A stretch of 64,000 nt of DNA. Origin: an uncultured Bacteroidales bacterium. Lineage in GTDB: Bacteria; Bacteroidota; Bacteroidia; Bacteroidales; Muribaculaceae. This document shows positions 59,801 through 64,000 of this stretch, one piece after another (position 1 is the first letter of the stretch; each line of letters begins with the position of its first letter). Made by a program: the position numbers and the translations under genes. The stretch is from the NCBI GenBank assembly GCA_902776835.1, contig CACYRK010000021.1, forward strand, positions 33,350 to 97,349, given 5' to 3'. The notes beneath the pieces are model-generated. The model had not been told where the DNA came from. It saw nothing but the letters and a program-made list of their open reading frames with translations, and did not search any database.

Positions 59801-61796
59801 GATCAAATGATGTGTAATAGGTCGTATAGCGACTCCAACCACTTCCATAGCTGACAGTGTTGCATTTTACTGGTTTTTTGTTGGGGATGTTCCAGCCATA
59901 GCCATTTACATAGCTATAATTACTCGCAGTTTGAAGGTCTGAAACAGAACTGCCCGAGAAAGTCATTGTACCAATGGCAGGATAACTTACGTCCTTATAA
60001 GTCTCGTTGAAATTGCCGTTAGCATCACAACCGCGATTGAAGTTACCTGGAATACGCTTATTCATATACACTTCGCGAAGCATGGCAATGATTTGGTTGG
60101 TCTCAGTTGCAACATCAGTCAGTTTGCTCGTATGAACAGTCCCATTGTCATCTTTCCATTTATAAGTGATTCCGTCAAAGAACTCACTATCGCGAATAGC
60201 AAGAGAACCAGTTTTATTACCAGTACCAATAAGATTGATTGTAATGGTAGTTCCATTATATTCAACCGTCAGCGTGCCCTCATAAAAATATGAGTCTGTA
60301 GGGGTGAAGGTAACGGGAATTCCTGTGGCACCAGGTTGGAGTGTCACTGTAGTGGACGTTACCGAGAATGGAGACGAAGTTGTAACAGTTGCTGTAACAG
60401 CCGAGCTATTAGTATTCTCCACATAAGCCGTCAAAGTATTGCTGTTGCCTACTTCAATAGTACCAAAGTCCAGTTCATCTGTCAGCACAGCAGGTGGATT
60501 CTGAAGCTCAAAGGTTGCCCTGGGCAAAAAGCGCAGACGAGCAGCCTCATCCCAATATTGACCCCAATCACTAATATTACCCCTACTGCTATATGAATAA
60601 TACGTGTCACCACTATTATATTGAACTCCAAACCATGTAGTAGCTGATGCAGTACCAGTTGTGGTATTCACCATTTGAATAATGATGTTACTGCCTGCCG
60701 TATAAACAAGAGGATCAGAGAATGTAACCATTAAAGATTTTGAGCCATTTGTAGGAGTTACTGTGGCTGTCTTGGAATCATTAATGGTTAAGGCCGTATT
60801 ACCCGTAAAGTAAGTATTTGTGGTAGTACCAATAGTTACAGTTATCTGACCTCCAGAAAATTTGATTCCGTTGTCATTAGTATAGAATGTCACTGAATTG
60901 ATTCTTTGGCCATCTTCGAAATCAGTAAGCATCGAGGCAGGATAAATCATCTGCGAGGTAGTGCTATTTCCATATCGCTGACCGCAAATAGGAATAATTG
61001 AACTTGGTGATGTGCCATCAGCAAGTTGCACCTCCACAGGGGGTTCGACATATTCTTTTGCTATTACCGTATTCAAGTGATAGGCATAATAGCCGCCTTC
61101 AGTATCGGAACCAACCAGTATCTGCATGTCATCAACTAACTTAAGATTCTTTGTTGTAGGATTATAAGTAAAAGTGACACCAGAAACAGCCGTTTCGAAT
61201 GTGTCCCAACCAACGAAATACATGTCATATGCAGTACCTGATTGGGTAAAGCTGCCATAATACTGACCGCTTGTGAATGTGGCAGTATTTCCATCAATTG
61301 TTCCGTGAATCCAAGCATCAGGAAGCCATAAGCATAAACCAGCAATATAGATATCGTTACCGCTGATAGCGACTTTCACTGATTCATCGAAAGGAATAAA
61401 GTCGCCATAACCTACGTTGTAGAAGTTGGTTGAAATATTCCAATCTTCAGCATTCTCGATAATGCTCGAAGGCGGGGTAACAACCTCTGCTCGGCGGGGA
61501 GCTCTTTTGGGGCCATTCTGTGAACCCTGATTCTTGTTAGCGACTTTCAACGAAGTACTTGAAGTCGCAGGTTTAGAAACAGCCTCAGTGCTTTGTGTAG
61601 AGATGGCTTCTTCCTGTGGGACAGAAACCATTTTTGTGTCAAAAGCCTTTTGCTTTACAAGCTCCGGCTTAATCTGCTCCGCATTAATAAGAGCAGCCGC
61701 TTCGGTCACAGGTTGCGGGGTGGCATCCTGTGCACTGGTTGCGAACCAGGCCATTAGGGCAGTGGTTAGCAACAGTAGTTTAAAGCAATGTCTCAT
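56823..61796 (-). CDS. Giant secreted protein with T9SS type A-like sorting domain
   Basis: A 1657-residue exported protein of unknown target. Signal peptide 1-22; a low-complexity segment to about 105 ending in KRAPRRAE; then beta-rich modules. One near 440-525 (ELDFGTIEVGNSNTLTAYVE to INLIGTG) resembles choice-of-anchor D / HYDIN-type immunoglobulin-like domains. The middle has no family I recognise. The C-terminus YVNSLGMQSSQPFSGVNVVV followed by TRYTDG and a KIVK end has the form of a type IX secretion sorting signal, so it should cross the outer membrane and be anchored or released. A candidate promoter lies at 61941-61972. Confidence 0.85.
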   Translation of the reverse strand: MRHCFKLLLLTTALMAWFATSAQDATPQPVTEAAALINAEQIKPELVKQKAFDTKMVSVPQEEAISTQSTEAVSKPATSSTSLKVANKNQGSQNGPKRAPRRAEVVTPPSSIIENAEDWNISTNFYNVGYGDFIPFDESVKVAISGNDIYIAGLCLWLPDAWIHGTIDGNTATFTSGQYYGSFTQSGTAYDMYFVGWDTFETAVSGVTFTYNPTTKNLKLVDDMQILVGSDTEGGYYAYHLNTVIAKEYVEPPVEVQLADGTSPSSIIPICGQRYGNSTTSQMIYPASMLTDFEDGQRINSVTFYTNDNGIKFSGGQITVTIGTTTNTYFTGNTALTINDSKTATVTPTNGSKSLMVTFSDPLVYTAGSNIIIQMVNTTTGTASATTWFGVQYNSGDTYYSYSSRGNISDWGQYWDEAARLRFLPRATFELQNPPAVLTDELDFGTIEVGNSNTLTAYVENTNSSAVTATVTTSSPFSVTSTTVTLQPGATGIPVTFTPTDSYFYEGTLTVEYNGTTITINLIGTGNKTGSLAIRDSEFFDGITYKWKDDNGTVHTSKLTDVATETNQIIAMLREVYMNKRIPGNFNRGCDANGNFNETYKDVSYPAIGTMTFSGSSVSDLQTASNYSYVNGYGWNIPNKKPVKCNTVSYGSGWSRYTTYYTSFDQTEYKPNNEGVTLVLIEVPDDFDRQTSVSDFNDVWDETNEGYLKYFISRTVKSARIVTNAMRTGSGQDAGTLFKVDCDKMNKFFFLAKGQLRMPFNSKMYYDSNEQDYLYFPNCTFMPYPFLCYTNGYYGNSNYSTFSYFDYSNSTPFFNMFEQFSPVSLETGDDASDLYWWLVRKKSFKVFHDCVSVPLAYTSDETQGHGHQFMMYGQESDDADCQDVRDLMFFVPDYRMMQYDGRDNGDILLYQNYNTVHQPTMGLYVIIQDEIVPTTEADDYYMLTLTWDSNLDEFLPSNQQEYELLEVKIDENGNEVYVPVYYMNAQGQYTDAQGNLVSTPVPVVLTLNPGDNKVYTQVYVPREDASQQVTYVIRGKDKADPQTGKSFLSLKVSNRQSYIIPGKDPSELVFLRDATHYSRFDAENVRNCYSNKLLINNNVAGLKADAINGKHLYITRQGFGETEPTTVATITFNASNKSYTVQMANQAAKTDFPACSSNESEEPVAGYHANRNNTVGNGQWTGTYDVPSNSNIVDLGKLIIFDNFVVDVSQNAHPTSYTYSITSDYPVEIQGGNTASAHSNTFTVPVYKTDSRVSGSFSASQVDGDNAHALPLDDISFDAKVQYSSITEILRYDAYRWNESDTRYIVESADAHDDEQDIAPNGIAGNQDGYYTVSMNAVGTDDYTTSTVSVAMGENDKWANFVDKYPKSHAGDYIYAPVVETFTFGKKVDETTDRDDYNTYGGPLQRAASATLQLSLAGAERSDYYWVEDGKKYSYYNIKLKVEDLTMPDENGTYNVYKVRAWRKVDSSLLNENNPNITEEERAARQARKGTNGEYLFEELGYEEVNASILQNNYVFGNEVFDTNHSEDLKMTFGAQRIALPKDEDDNSGKIEELPIEFVVRVYFTLAENLTSQGSGNGAPRRAQAEPQYYIAEQTFSTSMTGENVITAVNGVKANREVKSVTYVNSLGMQSSQPFSGVNVVVTRYTDGTTTTTKIVK

Positions 61797-62214
61797 GTTA
61801 ATTAACTTTTTAAATGTTATTAGTAATCAATTATTTATTTTTTAATTTTTAGATTTCTCAAACAAACATGAATTTGGGAGTTTGGCTTTTTTTATCAAGA
61901 AACTTTTATAAAGTATAGGCAGACTCCACAAATCATCGTGCAAAATTAATCACATTATATAAATTAGACAAGTTTTTACTGAAAAAAAACTTATTTATGT
62001 GGGATTTTGTTCCATTTGTTCCATTACTTGTGGCTTTTTTTTTGTTTTTTAATTACCCACAAGTGATTTTGGTTGTTCTATGCTGCAAAAATCAGGTGTC
62101 ACGGTCGTGGCAGTAACAAATGTGGCCAGCGAGTACTCACCACCTGACGTCCATAATAGCACGCTGACGCATGGAGATAAACAAGGGCTTTAGAGGCAAT
62201 AATAAAACTATTGG
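61797..62214. other. AT-rich upstream region of the giant protein gene
   Basis: About 420 bases without a gene. The first 150 are an AT-rich 5' leader, followed by the promoter at 61941-61972 and two poly-T stretches near 62034-62050. No further feature is recognised up to the repeat element at 62215. Confidence 0.55.
61941..61972 (-). promoter_or_regulatory. Bacteroidota promoter for the giant T9SS protein
   Basis: On the minus strand CTTG (61969-61972), one mismatch from TTTG, and TAATTTTG (61941-61948) are spaced by 20 bases. The leader would be about 140 bases. Confidence 0.65.
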
Positions 62215-62352
62215 TGTCCGGTAAAAATTTTCAACAGCCCTACAACATGTTTATTCTAAACAAGATAACGGCCAATTTCAAAAAATGGGCTTGGGTTGAT
62301 TGAGGCGGTTGTAAGTCTACCGACTTGCCTCCTTGAATTGTTTTACCGGACA
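62215..62352. mobile_element. MITE-like element with 12-bp inverted repeats
   Basis: TGTCCGGTAAAA (62215-62226) and its exact inverse (62341-62352) enclose 138 bases with no coding capacity. AATAATAAAA occurs just outside both ends (from 62199 and from 62352), possibly a target duplication. A third partial TGTCCGGTA copy lies at 62370. It looks like a remnant of an insertion sequence or a non-autonomous derivative. Confidence 0.45.
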
Positions 62353-62581
62353 ATAATAAAAACCGTCTCTGTCCGGTATAAGTCTAAGGGTTATTGCAGT
62401 TTTGTTTTTGGCGCGCATCGATAGCCGCCTGTAGGGACGCGCCATGGCGCGTCGTGCGTGATGAAAATGATGAAAAAAGGACCGTCCCCTTTTCATCAGT
62501 CAACTGCTACACTTGTGCTGCAAGACGCCGAGCCACCACCCCGAGAACCATCGCTTTTCGACTGAGGGGGCTTACTTTTTC
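62353..62581. other. Non-coding stretch with dispersed-repeat fragments
   Basis: No gene is evident. The stretch holds a perfect 18-base palindrome, GACGCGCCATGGCGCGTC (62436-62453), and a GGACCGTCC-containing segment near 62479. Both look like pieces of dispersed intergenic repeats. Confidence 0.5.
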
Positions 62582-62620
62582 AAAAAAACATCCGCAACGC
62601 CTGTTTATCGGCATTGCGGA
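62582..62620 (-). terminator. Second leftward rho-independent terminator
   Basis: An 11-base stem with one G-U pair (62591-62601 with 62610-62620) is followed in the minus direction by seven T residues. It lies beyond another terminator and has no leftward gene of its own, so it is a backup or a relic. Confidence 0.75.
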
Positions 62621-62662
62621 CGCCTGATTCACGCAATTTTAACTTTTAGCGGACAGCGATAA

Positions 62663-62704
62663 TAAAAACAAGGACTCTAAGCGCATGCTGCTCTCAGAGT
62701 CCTT
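62663..62704 (-). terminator. Terminator of the right-edge LRR gene
   Basis: Nine-base arms (62670-62678 with 62696-62704) form a perfect stem followed in the minus direction by GTTTTTATT. It lies about 100 bases after the stop of the leftward LRR gene. Confidence 0.8.
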
Positions 62705-62716
62705 AAATCAATGCTT

Positions 62717-62793
62717 TACAAATCTATAATCTGTAATCCGTGGTCTACAATCTGTGGTTTGAAATCTGTAATCTATTGTCTGTTATCTATAAT
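62717..62793. repeat. Degenerate 14-bp-type repeat after the LRR gene
   Basis: Irregular AATCTGTAATC / TCTATAATCTG / TGTTATCT tracts related to the array at 7561-7720. It lies in the same position, directly downstream of a dockerin-tailed surface-protein gene. Confidence 0.7.
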
Positions 62794-62801
62794 CTGGCAA
62801 C

Positions 62802-64000
62802 TTACTTGCCCAGCAGGATGTTGATGAGGGCGTTCATGTCGCTGCCATCGACACCACCCTGCCCGTCGACGTTGGCGCGGCCACCATAGTTGGCAGCGTC
62901 GTCCTTGCCCAGGATGATGTTAATGAGGATGTTCAGATCGTTGCCGTTCACCACACCATCGCCTGAGAGGTCGCCGGGAGTGCTGGGATTGTCGTTGGGC
63001 AGGTCGTCAACCATGCCGTAGAAGTCACGCCACACAGGAGCGCCCTGATAAGCGGGCTTGCAGCCCTGCGGCACGTGCAGCGCGCACGCCGTCTTGTCGA
63101 CGCCGTCGAATGTGGTAGAGTTGGCACACACGGGCGGTGTGGTGTTGAGGCTGTTGATGAGCACCAGGTTGGCGCAACCATGGAACTCATCGGCACTGAG
63201 CGCGGTAACCTTCTTTCCAAGAGTGAGCTGTGCCATGGTTGCCTCATAGAAGGCGGTGGTTTTGCGGTAATCATGCGGGGTGGGGATGATGTTGCGCCCC
63301 ATGTAAGCGGTCTCGAGCGCCGTCATTTGACTTGCCAGCGAGCTGCCGTAGAACCCGTCTCCCGAGCCGAAGAGTTTCAGCGGTCGGTCGGTGTCGGCGA
63401 TAGTGAGTGACTGCACGCCCGTCATGCCTGCAAAGGCGCACATGTGTACGCTGTCGAGGCTCGCGGGCAGGGTGAGCGAAGTCACCTGCTTGCAGCCGTT
63501 GAAAGCGTAGTCGTAGATATATCTCACACCAGCACCCAGATTCAGGGTGGTCATGGCCGAGTCGCCCGAGAAGGCCTTTGAACTGATGGTGGTCACACGG
63601 TCGGGGATGGTGATGGCACGCAGGCTGGTGTTGCCGTAGAACGCTTTTTCGCCTATGCTGGACAGATTGCTGCCGAGTTGCACCTGCTCCAGTTGTTGGC
63701 AGCCATAGAAGTCGTTGGCGCCTATGGCCGTCACGTGGTCGCCTACAGTAAGTCGCTTCATGGGTGCCTCATAGAAGGCGGTGGTTATGCGGTAATCATG
63801 CGGGGTGGGGGTAATGTTGCGCCCCACGTAGGCAGTCTTGAGCGCCGTCATTTGACTTGCCAGCGAACTGCCGTAGAACCCCTCTCCCGAGCCGAAGAGC
63901 TTCAGCGGCCGGTCGGAGTCGGCGATGGTTAGCGACTGCACGCCCGTCATGCCAACAAAGGCCCGCATGTGCAGACTGTCGAGGCTCGCCGGCAGGGTGA
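62802..64000 (-). CDS. BspA-like LRR protein with dockerin-like C-terminus, 5' end outside window
   Basis: The C-terminal 399 residues of a leucine-rich-repeat surface protein; the frame remains open to the right edge. Repeats of the LRR_5/BspA type (IGEKAFYGNTSLRAITIPDRV, ISSKAFSGDSAMTTLNLG, IYDYAFNGCKQVTSLTLP) fill most of it. A block of about 75 residues is almost repeated 175 residues apart. The end has two dockerin-like loops (GDLSGDGVVNGNDLN, NVDGQGGVDGSDMN) as in the genes at 7748 and 10016, but the N-terminal modules of those proteins are not seen here. Secretion is assumed from the family, as the signal peptide lies outside the window. Confidence 0.85.
   Translation of the reverse strand, partial: TLPASLDSLHMRAFVGMTGVQSLTIADSDRPLKLFGSGEGFYGSSLASQMTALKTAYVGRNITPTPHDYRITTAFYEAPMKRLTVGDHVTAIGANDFYGCQQLEQVQLGSNLSSIGEKAFYGNTSLRAITIPDRVTTISSKAFSGDSAMTTLNLGAGVRYIYDYAFNGCKQVTSLTLPASLDSVHMCAFAGMTGVQSLTIADTDRPLKLFGSGDGFYGSSLASQMTALETAYMGRNIIPTPHDYRKTTAFYEATMAQLTLGKKVTALSADEFHGCANLVLINSLNTTPPVCANSTTFDGVDKTACALHVPQGCKPAYQGAPVWRDFYGMVDDLPNDNPSTPGDLSGDGVVNGNDLNILINIILGKDDAANYGGRANVDGQGGVDGSDMNALINILLGK

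Noticed and set aside
62394..62627. Open frame of 77 codons right of the MITE-like element
   Set aside because: It runs through a palindrome and into a terminator hairpin and has no family features.

Overview
The window reads as a chromosomal segment of an anaerobic member of the Bacteroidales (Bacteroidota), plausibly a gut Prevotellaceae- or Muribaculaceae-like organism. The support is a type IX secretion C-terminal signal, BspA-type leucine-rich-repeat proteins ending in dockerin-like repeats, a DUF5686 outer-membrane barrel, promoters of the Bacteroidota TTTG / TAnnTTTG type, and an aryl-polyene-like lipid cluster. The species cannot be named from the sequence alone. No tRNA, rRNA, CRISPR array or intact transposase was recognised.

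Layout. (1) 1-7479, rightward: citrate metabolism, with citrate lyase alpha chain (cut by the left edge), CitX, a CitC-CitG fusion, an aconitase-family hydratase and an NADP-type isocitrate dehydrogenase, closed by a clear terminator. (2) 7480-12052, leftward: a 14-bp tandem array and two paralogous secreted proteins with leucine-rich repeats and dockerin-like tails, each with a long palindrome over its stop codon. (3) 12450-12782: a small PAS-domain protein. (4) 12967-38500, leftward: 25 tightly packed, often overlapping genes that look like one operon, read from a well-formed promoter at 38607-38638. They encode three ketosynthases, three acyl carrier proteins, two hotdog dehydratases, a thioesterase, an adenylate-forming ligase, four proteins with acyltransferase domains, two phytoene-desaturase-like flavoproteins, an O-methyltransferase, an MMPL exporter, LolA- and LolB-like carriers and envelope proteins. 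This resembles aryl polyene / flexirubin clusters, but no ketoreductase and no aromatic ammonia lyase is present, so the product is open.

(5) 39501-56386, rightward: a capsule or exopolysaccharide locus. It begins after a 24-bp tandem-repeat leader with UDP-glucose dehydrogenase, and holds two complete Wzx flippases, one Wzy/EpsG-like polymerase, six glycosyltransferases, a pyruvyl transferase, an SDR / thiamine-diphosphate enzyme pair, a PglC/WcaJ-type initiating transferase and a NeuD/PglD-type acetyltransferase. It is a mosaic: a copy of the ugd 3' end sits just before the second flippase, the following genes are visibly AT-richer, and a DUF559 nuclease gene lies exactly between two GC-rich palindromic repeat blocks that supply the end of one neighbour and the N-terminus of the other. 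(6) 56823-64000, leftward: a 1657-residue T9SS-type secreted protein, a 1-kb non-coding stretch with a MITE-like element and two terminators, and the 3' part of a third dockerin-tailed LRR protein that runs off the right edge.

Together the window pairs central citrate metabolism with three envelope investments: a lipid or pigment exported to the outer membrane, a surface polysaccharide, and large secreted surface proteins.
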